NCBI GenBank assembly: GCA_945983015.1
Contig: CAMFSN010000002.1
Coordinates: 1 to 39,572 of the forward strand
DNA: 39,572 bases
Source: an uncultured Bacteroidales bacterium
Lineage (GTDB): Bacteria > Bacteroidota > Bacteroidia > Bacteroidales > UBA932
Direction of reading: 5' to 3'
Part shown: positions 17,219 to 24,998 of the stretch, piece by piece
How positions within the stretch are numbered: position 1 is the stretch's first letter
Layout of the letters: every line of letters starts with the position of its first letter
Made by a program: the position numbers and the translations under genes
Notes under the pieces: generated by a model
What the model was told of the DNA's origin: nothing
The model's database searches: none
Seen by the model: the letters and a program-made list of their open reading frames with translations, nothing else

Positions 17219-17249
17219 TTGCTTTAATAAAATTTATTCTCTATATTTG
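17219..17249 (+). promoter_or_regulatory. Promoter of tRNA-Glu/rpsT
   Basis: A TTG -33 element at 17219-17221 lies 20 nt before the -7 box TATATTTG (17242-17249), which is 11 nt upstream of the tRNA. Both match the Bacteroidetes consensus. Confidence 0.7.
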
Positions 17250-17260
17250 CATTCCTTTTT

Positions 17261-17332
17261 GGTCGGTTCGTATAACGGTTAGTACTCAAGATTTTCATTC
17301 TTGCAACAGGAGTTCGATTCTCCTACCGACTA
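17261..17332 (+). tRNA. tRNA-Glu (anticodon UUC)
   Basis: The 72-nt cloverleaf has acceptor GGTCGGT paired with ACCGACT (a G-U closing pair at 1:72) and a D arm with GG in the loop. The anticodon stem CAAGA/TCTTG encloses TTTTCAT, giving anticodon TTC. A 4-nt variable loop and T arm AGGAG-TTCGATT-CTCCT follow, with discriminator A. CCA is not encoded. It lies 21 nt upstream of rpsT and probably shares its transcript. Confidence 0.95.
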
Positions 17333-17353
17333 CGAAAAATAAAAAAGATTAAT

Positions 17354-17611
17354 ATGGCAAACACAGCTTCAGCAGAAAAAGCAGCTCGTCAGGGCGAGAG
17401 GCGCAGATTGCATAACAGGTATTATGCAAAGACTACCAGGAACGCGATTCGCGATATCCGTAACACTACAGACAAAAGCACAGCAGAGGCAGCAGCTCCT
17501 GCAGTATATGCTAAGATAGACAAACTTGCTAAGATCGGTGTAATTCATAAGAACAAGGCCGCTAACCTTAAGAGTGGAATTCAGAATTACATCAACAAGT
17601 TGGCAAAATAA
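17354..17611 (+). CDS. rpsT: 30S ribosomal protein S20
   Basis: This 85-residue, strongly basic, helical protein binds 16S rRNA early in small-subunit assembly. It shows the S20 pattern: an N-terminal MANTASAEKAARQGERRR run, NRYYAKTTRNAIRDIR in the middle and a C-terminal GVIHKNKAANLKSGIQ. Length is typical. It follows tRNA-Glu by 21 nt with no separate promoter visible and is followed 21 nt downstream by an intrinsic terminator. Confidence 0.97.
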   Translation: MANTASAEKAARQGERRRLHNRYYAKTTRNAIRDIRNTTDKSTAEAAAPAVYAKIDKLAKIGVIHKNKAANLKSGIQNYINKLAK

Positions 17612-17632
17612 AAGTGATTTAGAAATGTAAAG

Positions 17633-17659
17633 CCGAGCTCATTTGAGCTCGGTTTTTTT
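17633..17659 (+). terminator. Intrinsic terminator of tRNA-Glu/rpsT
   Basis: An 8-bp perfect hairpin (CCGAGCTC / GAGCTCGG, 4-nt loop ATTT) is followed by seven T on the plus strand. The hairpin overlaps the last codons and stop of the convergent small Cys-rich gene. Confidence 0.9.
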
Positions 17660-17797
17660 ATTCCTCGAAGCGGGGCAGGAGGAAGAAAGGGGACAGCCGC
17701 AGCAGGAACGCTTCTGCCTCTTCTTATGCTGAAACCATAGTGAGAGCAGCACCAGCAGCACTACCACCGCGAGGACTATAATGCTAGGCAGGTTCAT
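17639..17797 (-). CDS. FeoB-associated Cys-rich membrane protein
   Basis: This 52-residue protein has one membrane helix directly after MNLPS (about residues 5-22, mostly Val/Leu/Ile). A basic stretch HKKRQKR follows, then a Cys cluster CCGCPLSSSC near 33-42. This is the pattern of the small FeoB-associated Cys-rich proteins found next to feoB in many bacteria, thought to assist ferrous-iron uptake in place of FeoC. The ATG at 17797 overlaps the feoAB stop as ATGA, which fixes the start and suggests coupled translation; a longer in-frame reading to 17920 runs inside feoB and is rejected. Its 3' end lies in the rpsT terminator hairpin. Confidence 0.8.
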   Translation of the reverse strand: MNLPSIIVLAVVVLLVLLSLWFQHKKRQKRSCCGCPLSSSCPASRNKKTELK

Positions 17798-20148
17798 ATA
17801 CTGAATAAGAGATAAGCTATCCAAGCCACAATCCAGGCCGTAAGACACTGAAAGATAATCACAAAGAGCGACCATTTCCCTCCCAATTCCCTGCGAATGG
17901 CGGTAACGGCGGCCACACAAGGGGTATAAAGCAGACAGAATACCATCATCGCCACGGCAGAGGCGGTAGTGAGCATATTCTCCACCCCGAGTAGGTTCAT
18001 AGTGGAAACCACGCTCTCCTTAGCCATAAAACCGGACACCAGGGATGTTACCACCCGCCAGTCCCCGAGTTCCATAGGAGCGAAAAGTGGAGATAGCAGT
18101 CCGGATATCCTGGCAAGTATGCTGTCAGAATAATCCGTCACCTGATTAAGAGTGAAATCAAAACTCTGCAGGAACCATATCACTATGGTAGCCAAGAAAA
18201 TAACAGTAAAAGCCTTCTGGACAAAGTCCTTGGTCTTATCCCAAAGCAGATGTCCCACGTTGCGCGCCTGAGGAAGCCTGTAGGAAGGCATTTCCATCAC
18301 GAAAGGGGCCGCTTGGGAGCGACGGCGGATGAGCTTGATGCCTATGGCGGAGCAAATCCCCAGCACTATTCCCAGCAAGTACATCGAGATCATCGCCAAG
18401 GCTGCGTGATCAGGGAAAAAGGCTGCCGCAAAGAAGGCATAGATAGGAACCTTGGCAGAACAGCTCATAAAAGGAATCAGCAGTATGGTAGCCCTTCTGT
18501 CTCTGGCGCTTGGCAGGGTCCTCGCGGACATTACGGCAGGCACCGAACAGCCGAAGCCTATGAGCATAGGCACAATGCTTCGTCCGGAAAGACCTATCTT
18601 TCTTAAGAAGGCATCACAGACAAAGGCAATTCTGGCCATATATCCGCTATCTTCCAATATAGACAGGAAAAAGAAAAGGACTATTATTATAGGAATAAAG
18701 CTCAGCACGCTGCCTACCCCGCCGAAAATGGCATCCACCACCAGAGAGCGAAGCATTCCGCTTACTTTCCAGGATTCGAAAAGCGAGTCCACAGTTGCCC
18801 CCAGAGCAGCAATCCCATCAGAGAGAAGTCCCTGAAGTGGCGCCCCTATAACATCGAAACTCAGCCAGAAGACCAGAGCCATTATCAGAATAAAGGCTGG
18901 CAGGGCTGTATATTTTCCGGTGAGAATCTTATCAATCTTATTCGAGCGAAGCCTCTCCTTGCTCATACGAGGCTTTGCTATGGAACGGGCGCAAAGCTTA
19001 CGGATAAAGGAATAGCGCATATCCGCCATAGCGGCATAGCGGTCCAATCCCCTCTCCTCTTCCATTTTAGAGACTATGTCTTCCAGAATTTGCTTCTCCT
19101 TCAGATCGAGCCCCAGAGCCTCAAGCACTTCCTGATCTCCTTCGATAAGTCTGGACGCAGCGAAGCGCTTTGGTAATCCTGCCACCTTCGCCTGATCCTC
19201 TATCAGATGCATAACAGCGTGCAGGCATTTGTGCACCGCCCCTTTATGATCCTCCGGAGAACAGAAATCCTGCCTTGCCGGCTTTTCCTGAAATGTGGCT
19301 ATGTGCACGGCGTGCTCCACCAGTTCTTCCACGCCCTCTCCCTTCGCTGCGCTAATCGGCACCACCGGCAGGCCAAGTTCCCTTTCCAGCACATTCAGAC
19401 GGACCGTTCCTCCATTGCCTTTCAATTCGTCCATCATATTCAAGGCCAATACTATCGGCACGTCCAGTTCCATCAGCTGCATAGTGAGATAGAGATGCCT
19501 TTCTATATTTCCGGCATCCACTATATTGATAATGGCTTTAGGCTTATTTTCAAGAATGAATCGACGAGAGACCAATTCTTCCTGGGTATAGGTGGAAAGG
19601 GAATAGATCCCGGGAAGGTCTGTGACAGTAATCTCCGGATGGTCCTTGAGGCTGCCGTCCTTTCTATCTACTGTTACTCCAGGAAAATTACCCACGTGCT
19701 GATTCGAGCCTGTCAACTGATTGAAGAGAGTGGTCTTGCCACTGTTCTGCTGTCCTACCAGGGCGAAAGTAATCTTTTCTCCCTTAGGCAGAGGATGGGC
19801 GTGATCCTTAGAGTGGTATTTTCCTTCCTCTCCGAAACCAGGATGAGAGTTCAGATCGTGAGCCGATGAGCTATACGCCCATTCCTTACTGATGTTGTCC
19901 TCTTCCTGCTCCAGAACCGAATCCTGAACAGGCTCCACTTCGACTTTATCCGCCTCACTGCTTCTTAGGGTAAGGCTATAGGACTGGATGCTCAATTCCA
20001 AAGGGTCACCCATAGGGGCCTTACCCTGCAGGGTGATGACAGAGCCTGGGATGAGACCCATTCCGAGCAGGTGTTGTCTGAGACTTCCTTCGCCTCCTAC
20101 ACTTAAGACCTGAGCACTTTGGCCTATATTAAGTTCACTGATTTTCAT
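17794..20148 (-). CDS. feoB: FeoA-FeoB fusion, ferrous iron transporter
   Basis: This 784-residue protein fuses an N-terminal FeoA SH3-like domain (about 1-72, with LGMGLIPGS) to FeoB, which carries Fe(II) across the inner membrane. The G domain starts near 128 with G1 GQQNSGKT, G2 near GVTVD, G3 DLPG, G4 NMMD and G5 ISAAKGEG. A helical GDI-like region follows, then about nine membrane helices with two Gate-like regions (SGYMARIAF and GFGCSVPAVMSARTL motifs in the first, KESVVSTMNLLG in the second). Fusion of FeoA to FeoB is common in Bacteroidetes. It has its own -7 box with an inverted repeat (20150-20173), pointing to iron-linked control, and is coupled to the small Cys-rich gene. Confidence 0.96.
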   Translation of the reverse strand: MKISELNIGQSAQVLSVGGEGSLRQHLLGMGLIPGSVITLQGKAPMGDPLELSIQSYSLTLRSSEADKVEVEPVQDSVLEQEEDNISKEWAYSSSAHDLNSHPGFGEEGKYHSKDHAHPLPKGEKITFALVGQQNSGKTTLFNQLTGSNQHVGNFPGVTVDRKDGSLKDHPEITVTDLPGIYSLSTYTQEELVSRRFILENKPKAIINIVDAGNIERHLYLTMQLMELDVPIVLALNMMDELKGNGGTVRLNVLERELGLPVVPISAAKGEGVEELVEHAVHIATFQEKPARQDFCSPEDHKGAVHKCLHAVMHLIEDQAKVAGLPKRFAASRLIEGDQEVLEALGLDLKEKQILEDIVSKMEEERGLDRYAAMADMRYSFIRKLCARSIAKPRMSKERLRSNKIDKILTGKYTALPAFILIMALVFWLSFDVIGAPLQGLLSDGIAALGATVDSLFESWKVSGMLRSLVVDAIFGGVGSVLSFIPIIIVLFFFLSILEDSGYMARIAFVCDAFLRKIGLSGRSIVPMLIGFGCSVPAVMSARTLPSARDRRATILLIPFMSCSAKVPIYAFFAAAFFPDHAALAMISMYLLGIVLGICSAIGIKLIRRRSQAAPFVMEMPSYRLPQARNVGHLLWDKTKDFVQKAFTVIFLATIVIWFLQSFDFTLNQVTDYSDSILARISGLLSPLFAPMELGDWRVVTSLVSGFMAKESVVSTMNLLGVENMLTTASAVAMMVFCLLYTPCVAAVTAIRRELGGKWSLFVIIFQCLTAWIVAWIAYLLFSI

Positions 20149-20149
20149 A

Positions 20150-20173
20150 TTGCGCTTAAACTGCGCAAAAATA
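20150..20173 (-). promoter_or_regulatory. feoAB -7 box with overlapping inverted repeat
   Basis: On the minus strand TATTTTTG (20166-20173) fits TAnnTTTG, about 17 nt from the ATG. A perfect 6-bp inverted repeat TTGCGC-N7-GCGCAA (20150-20168) overlaps its downstream end and the expected start site, a plausible operator. The cognate regulator is unknown. Confidence 0.5.
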
Positions 20174-20226
20174 ATAAAAATATCCTATGACTATTATCCC
20201 TATATCTAAGGAGAAGACTGGTCAGC

Positions 20227-21561
20227 TCAGAACGTGAACTTTGACATTAGCTGAATTCGGTGATTGAAAACCCAATGCAGATTATCTGTAGCCAGACCAT
20301 TGAGTCCCACGCAAGTGTAACTGATCTTTCCATCAGCCGACTGGAGTTTCACATAATCGCCATACTGAGCAGCCGTAAGCTGATACTCGAGAGCCAGAGT
20401 GAAGAATTTTCCCACATTCCAGCTCAGTGTAGGAGCTATCCTGAATGCGGAATTCAGGTTAGGATATGCACTCTTGCAGAGGTAATTGCCGGTATCCAAA
20501 TCCTTTTTAGCATCATTGTCATAAGCCGAAGTAGCCGCATACTTGGCTCCTTCCATAGCAGGAAGCAGGGGCTCCAGGGTGCCGAGACAATTGGCATATC
20601 CTAAAAAGAGCGAAGCCTTGTAGGTCTTGCCGTAGGAAATGGAGAGCCAGGAAGAGGATGTGAGGGTCGGAGTGTATTCGCGGGACCCGTCAGCATTGAT
20701 GGAACTGAGTCCATAACCTCCGAAAAGATTCATATGCTCTCCAGCCTGGGCGAGCACGGACTTGGCTTTGAGCCTGAAAAGACCTTTGGAGTACTGCAGG
20801 TATCCAAAGAGCGAGAAAGTGGTGATGCTCTCGTCTATCAAGGCAGTTGCCGTCTTGACCCTGGGACGGATACTGAGCATATCGGCTCCCAGACGGGCAG
20901 TGAGACCCTCGTGGGAATAGTTCAAGCCAGCATATAGCTCGGGAATCATAGAATACTTTTGATAATTGGCCGAAGCTCCCTCAGGACCGGCGGAAGTATA
21001 CTGCACCTGCCAGGTTCCGGCAGTCAGAAGGCTGAATCTGTCGGAGAGTTTCCAGGTGGCGGACAGCTGAGGGCTGCGGGAGAATGGGCCGAAAGGCACG
21101 CCGATCTCCAGGGCTATGCAGTCAGGAATATCGGCTGCCATAGGGTGCCAGGATTGGCCTAATCTGAACTTGTGCCCCTTAGGACTTGCTATATCCATAT
21201 AGGCCTGCCGAAGACGGAAAGTGGCGGTGCCTGTGACTCCGGAAAGCCCGCTGTAAAAGTCCGCCTCTATCTTCGCGCTGAATTTGAAGCCCTGATACTC
21301 ATAGCCTTTGACATCCAAGCCGAGCCTGGAAGTAAGACTGGCCCACTTCATCGTAGGGATGGCGTTCAGGTCCTCTCCGGCCTCGCTTAGACTCCGGTCC
21401 AAAGGCAGATAATTATAGAGTTCCGCCGTACCGGATTTACTAAGATGAGAATCGTAGGTGAAGTAATTCCTGACAAAGCCATAGGGCTTTATCTCTTGAG
21501 CGAAAGCACTGGCGATTATACAGGCCAGTGCTCCCACAAAAAGTATTTTCTTAAAATTCAT
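20227..21561 (-). CDS. Predicted outer-membrane beta-barrel (porin-like) protein
   Basis: This 444-residue protein has a clear signal peptide (about 1-21, MNFKKILFVGALACIIASAFA). It is rich in alternating amphipathic strands with aromatic girdle residues and ends in FTF, the C-terminal aromatic signal of outer-membrane barrels. An early IKPYGFVRNYFTYDS and GLDVKGYEYQGFKFSAKIEADF resemble Bacteroidetes porin-like proteins annotated from neighbouring transporters. It begins 2 nt after the SLC13 transporter stop, suggesting it lets the same anionic substrate through the outer membrane. That coupling is inference. Confidence 0.72.
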   Translation of the reverse strand: MNFKKILFVGALACIIASAFAQEIKPYGFVRNYFTYDSHLSKSGTAELYNYLPLDRSLSEAGEDLNAIPTMKWASLTSRLGLDVKGYEYQGFKFSAKIEADFYSGLSGVTGTATFRLRQAYMDIASPKGHKFRLGQSWHPMAADIPDCIALEIGVPFGPFSRSPQLSATWKLSDRFSLLTAGTWQVQYTSAGPEGASANYQKYSMIPELYAGLNYSHEGLTARLGADMLSIRPRVKTATALIDESITTFSLFGYLQYSKGLFRLKAKSVLAQAGEHMNLFGGYGLSSINADGSREYTPTLTSSSWLSISYGKTYKASLFLGYANCLGTLEPLLPAMEGAKYAATSAYDNDAKKDLDTGNYLCKSAYPNLNSAFRIAPTLSWNVGKFFTLALEYQLTAAQYGDYVKLQSADGKISYTCVGLNGLATDNLHWVFNHRIQLMSKFTF

Positions 21562-21563
21562 CC

Positions 21564-22985
21564 TTAAAATCCTATGAAGATCAGAACTGCATAACCCAAC
21601 ACCAGACCTACCACTCCCATTATGATACCCATCTTAGACATATCCTTGGTTCCCACCAATCCGGTAGAAGATGCGATGGCATTTGGCGGAGTGCTGATAG
21701 GCAGTATCATAGCCACTGAAGTAGAGATAGCCAGACCTACGAGCAGGGCTGCCGAGCCACCGAATGCACTGAGGTCAACCGCAGCTGCCACTGTAGCCAG
21801 GATAGGCAGAAGCAGGTTCGCAGCCGAGGTGTGTGAAAGGAAATTCGCGATGGCGTATCCCACGAGTCCGGAGACGATGATAACCACCAGGGCCGGCATT
21901 GTAGCGAAAGGAATGGCCTCCACCAAAACCTTGGCAAGACCTGTCTTCATAAGGGCTGTACCCAAGGCAAGTCCTCCTGCCACCATCCAGAGCACATCCC
22001 AGTTGATCTCTTTGAAGTCATTCTTCGAGAAGACTCCAGTAACTACGAACACGGCGAATGGAATAAGAGCCACCTCATAGGAATTGAGGCCTGTACGCTT
22101 CTCAGGGATAAGCCAGAGAAGTATAGTGACAATGAAAGTAACAGCCACTACCCAGAAACGGAAATCCTTCTTACGATCAGCCTTGATCTCGAGATTGATC
22201 TCCTTAGCCTTGAATGGGAAGAAGAGCAAGAGAAAGAACCAGGCGATGAGCAGCATCACTATTACAAAAGGGACCATCTTCAGGCACCACTCTCCGAAAC
22301 CTATCTCTATACCCAGGTTCTCCTTCAAGTAACCCAGCGCGATGACATTAGGAGGGGTTCCGATAGGAGTTCCGATACCTCCGATATTGGCGCCTATAGG
22401 AATTGCGAGGGCCAATCCGATGCGTCCCTTTCCATCAGCGGGCAGGTTCTTGAGCACAGGTGCGAGGAAGGCAAGCATCATAGCTGCAGTAGCGGTATTG
22501 CTCATAAACATCGAGAAGACGGCTACCACGAGCAGGATTCCCAGAAGGACGGTCTTAGGGTTCTTGCCGAAAGGGGCGAGAAGGACCTTGGCCAAAACCA
22601 CGTCGAGACCCACCTTGGTGGCTGCGATGGCAAGCACGAAGCCGCCCATAAAGAGCATAATGGTAGGGCTTGCGAACTGAGCCATAAAGTCCTTGTAACT
22701 AACCAATGTGCCGAGATTCTCCGCCGAACTCAGGAAGGAGAATTGGCCGTTTGATACTGTGAATATGAGGAGGACCATCGTAATGATGGATGTGGCCCAA
22801 GCTGGAACCACCTCGAGTATCCACATAAATGCTGCAAACACGAAAAGCGCGATTGTCCTCTGCTGAACTACGGTAAGACCTTCTATTCCGAACCACCCTG
22901 TAGGCATCACGAAAAGAAATACGGAGACTACCAACAGAAGGGGCAGGAGCACACAGTGTTTCACACTGAATTTCTTATCTTTCAT
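21564..22985 (-). CDS. SLC13/DASS family anion:sodium symporter
   Basis: This 473-residue polytopic inner-membrane protein has two inverted halves, each with an SNT-like signature: MSNTATAAMMLAFLAP near 159-174 with GGIGTPIGTPPNVIALG near 202-218, and the second-half SHTSAANLLLPI near 381 with ISTPPNAIASS near 432. DASS members move di- or tricarboxylates, sulfate or phosphate with Na+. The STPPN form fits the dicarboxylate branch, but substrate cannot be fixed. It heads a two-gene operon with the outer-membrane barrel and has a perfect -7 box overlapped by a 9-bp inverted repeat (23001-23033). Confidence 0.9.
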   Translation of the reverse strand: MKDKKFSVKHCVLLPLLLVVSVFLFVMPTGWFGIEGLTVVQQRTIALFVFAAFMWILEVVPAWATSIITMVLLIFTVSNGQFSFLSSAENLGTLVSYKDFMAQFASPTIMLFMGGFVLAIAATKVGLDVVLAKVLLAPFGKNPKTVLLGILLVVAVFSMFMSNTATAAMMLAFLAPVLKNLPADGKGRIGLALAIPIGANIGGIGTPIGTPPNVIALGYLKENLGIEIGFGEWCLKMVPFVIVMLLIAWFFLLLFFPFKAKEINLEIKADRKKDFRFWVVAVTFIVTILLWLIPEKRTGLNSYEVALIPFAVFVVTGVFSKNDFKEINWDVLWMVAGGLALGTALMKTGLAKVLVEAIPFATMPALVVIIVSGLVGYAIANFLSHTSAANLLLPILATVAAAVDLSAFGGSAALLVGLAISTSVAMILPISTPPNAIASSTGLVGTKDMSKMGIIMGVVGLVLGYAVLIFIGF

Positions 22986-23000
22986 ATATATACTATAAAA

Positions 23001-23033
23001 AAATTTGCGTCACGAAAATGCGGCGCAAATTTA
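23001..23033 (-). promoter_or_regulatory. SLC13 promoter with 9-bp inverted repeat (candidate operator)
   Basis: On the minus strand TAAATTTG (23026-23033) is a perfect -7 box about 40 nt from the ATG. AAATTTGCG (23001-23009) and CGCAAATTT (23024-23032) form a perfect 9-bp inverted repeat around 14 nt. One arm is the -7 box itself and the other is in the leader, which suits a repressor or a regulatory hairpin. Confidence 0.55.
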
Positions 23034-23060
23034 GTCAATATTTTTCGTATATCCTACCCG

Positions 23061-24404
23061 TTAGATAACTCCCTGCTCAAGCATAGCGGTGGCGACCTTC
23101 ATAAAGCCGGCGATATTAGCCCCCTTTACATAGTCTATGCTTCCGTCAGGCTGTGTGCCGTACTTGACACAAGACTCGTGGATGGAATGCATAATAAAGT
23201 GTAGTTTGCTGTCCACCTCCTGAGCGCTCCAGCTGAGATGATTGGCATTCTGAGTCATCTCCAAACCGGAAGTGGCGACCCCGCCGGCGTTCACTGCCTT
23301 GCCAGGGGCAAAGAGCACTCCATTGTGCTGGAAGAACTTGATGGCATCAGGCTGGCAGCCCATATTGCTGACCTCGCAGCAGCACCAGCAGCCATTGGCC
23401 TTAAGTTCAGCGGCATCCTCGGCGTCCAGTTCGTTCTGGAACGCACAAGGCAGGGCGATGTCGCAAGGCACACTCCAAGCCTTCTTGCCAGCTACGAAAT
23501 GAGCCTTTTCAGGGAAACGCTCGGCCATATCCTCCACCCGATTACGGTTAGAAGCCCTCATCTCAAGCATATAGTCTATCATCTCGGAATCTATACCCCC
23601 AGGAATCTGGCAAACCCCGTCCGGACCAGAAATGGCCACCACCTTGGCGCCCAGTTCCACGGCCTTCTTGCAGGCTCCCCAGGCTACATTCCCGAAACCG
23701 GAAACGGCTATCTTATGTCCCTGAACCTCCTTGCTTTCACGCTTGAGCATATTCTGAAGGAAGTACAAGGCTCCATAACCCGTAGCCTCTGGACGCAGGA
23801 TCGAACCTCCCCAGTTCATTCCCTTTCCAGTGAGCACACCGGTATTATATTGACGGGCCAATTTAGTGTACATTCCGTTGAGATATCCTATCTCGCGGGC
23901 TCCCACACCTACGTCTCCTGCCGGAATATCCTGGTCAGGGCCTATGCAACGCCACAATTCCAACATAAACGCCTGACAGAAACGCATTATCTCGGCATCA
24001 CTCTTTCCTACAGGGTCGAAATCGGAGCCACCCTTGGCCCCGCCCATAGGCAAAGTGGTAAGTGCATTCTTAAAAGTCTGCTCGAAGCCCAGGAATTTGA
24101 GCATAGAGGGGTTCACCGCCTTATGGAAACGAAGTCCACCCTTGTAAGGGCCTATGGCGCTGTTAAACTGAACCCTGTATGCCAAGTTCGTCTGAACCTG
24201 TCCTGCATCGTCCACCCAGGTCACCCTGAAGGTGAAAATCCTGTCCGGCTCGACCATTCTCTCCACAATCTTCGCCTTCTCGAATTCCGGATGCTGATTA
24301 TAAATTTCTTCTACACTTTCCAGTACCTCCTGCACCGCTTGGAGATACTCGCTTTCCCCAGGATGCTTAGCCTGGAGTCTGGTCATTAGTTCTGTGGTTT
24401 TCAT
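23061..24404 (-). CDS. gdhA: NADP-type glutamate dehydrogenase
   Basis: This 447-residue hexameric enzyme interconverts 2-oxoglutarate plus ammonium and glutamate. Signatures are YKGGLRFHKAVN near 93-104, the catalytic-Lys segment LPMGGAKGGSDFDP near 118-131, DIPAGDVGVGAREIGYL near 160-176, and a Rossmann GFGNVAWG near 237. Length (about 447) fits the NADP-dependent, ammonium-assimilating class, but cofactor choice is not proven by motif. It starts 18 nt after the ompH stop, so it may be read through from the bamA operon; I see no clear TAnnTTTG box in that gap. Confidence 0.96.
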   Translation of the reverse strand: MKTTELMTRLQAKHPGESEYLQAVQEVLESVEEIYNQHPEFEKAKIVERMVEPDRIFTFRVTWVDDAGQVQTNLAYRVQFNSAIGPYKGGLRFHKAVNPSMLKFLGFEQTFKNALTTLPMGGAKGGSDFDPVGKSDAEIMRFCQAFMLELWRCIGPDQDIPAGDVGVGAREIGYLNGMYTKLARQYNTGVLTGKGMNWGGSILRPEATGYGALYFLQNMLKRESKEVQGHKIAVSGFGNVAWGACKKAVELGAKVVAISGPDGVCQIPGGIDSEMIDYMLEMRASNRNRVEDMAERFPEKAHFVAGKKAWSVPCDIALPCAFQNELDAEDAAELKANGCWCCCEVSNMGCQPDAIKFFQHNGVLFAPGKAVNAGGVATSGLEMTQNANHLSWSAQEVDSKLHFIMHSIHESCVKYGTQPDGSIDYVKGANIAGFMKVATAMLEQGVI

Positions 24405-24422
24405 GGTTTTTTAAACGACAAA

Positions 24423-24983
24423 TCAGTTAGCCGCTGCAGCCTTTGCTGCCAATTCCTGCTGGAGAGTCTCCACAGTGCGTCCCTCAGGAATACCGAGAGC
24501 CTTACGGGCTGCAGGGGTAAGGTCAACACTCTGTGTATCATCTATATACAAAGCTGTATTTACATCGATGACATAAATGTATCCACCTTCTTTGGCCAAT
24601 TTGTTTACAGTATCGATGGCTTTCTTCTGTATAGGTGCCATAAGGGTCTGCTGCTGCTGAGCCAATTCCCTGTCGATGCTGCTTTCAAACTCCTGAATAC
24701 GGGATACGATGCCCTGGATTTCCTTCTCCTTGCTCTGACGAACTGCAGGAGTCCAGGTCTCAGCCTTCTGCTGATAAATGGAATACTTACTGTTATATTC
24801 CTCTATCATAGCCGTATAAGTCTCCTGAATTTCCTTGTTGGAAGCCTCCAAGGCGGCACGAGCCTCATCTGACTCAGGCATAAGTTGAACCAATTCAGTA
24901 AAATTAACGTGTGCGAATTTAGGCTGAGCTGCTGCGCTGAGAGCAAACAACGAGGCCACAGCCACCAAAATTACTTTTTTCAT
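24423..24983 (-). CDS. OmpH/Skp-family periplasmic chaperone
   Basis: This 186-residue protein has a signal peptide (MKKVILVAVASLFALSAAA, then QPKFAHVNF). A long coiled-coil tentacle region with many Glu/Gln/Lys follows (about 40-125). Skp chaperones hold unfolded outer-membrane proteins on the way to BamA. I chose ATG 24983, which gives a clean signal peptide; an in-frame start at 24998 adds five residues. It lies 15 nt downstream of bamA, the usual pairing. A second OmpH-like gene is encoded at 30230-30850. Confidence 0.9.
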   Translation of the reverse strand: MKKVILVAVASLFALSAAAQPKFAHVNFTELVQLMPESDEARAALEASNKEIQETYTAMIEEYNSKYSIYQQKAETWTPAVRQSKEKEIQGIVSRIQEFESSIDRELAQQQQTLMAPIQKKAIDTVNKLAKEGGYIYVIDVNTALYIDDTQSVDLTPAARKALGIPEGRTVETLQQELAAKAAAAN

Positions 24984-24998
24984 ACTATCTAAACTCAT

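Noticed and set aside
17639..17920. Longer start for the Cys-rich small protein (93 codons)
   Set aside because: The extra 41 residues are a frame-shifted reading of the feoB 3' end; the ATGA overlap at 17797 gives the expected membrane-helix start.
23238..24389. Plus-strand ORF (383 codons) opposite gdhA
   Set aside because: It is an antisense shadow of a strongly conserved gdhA, with no family motifs or promoter.
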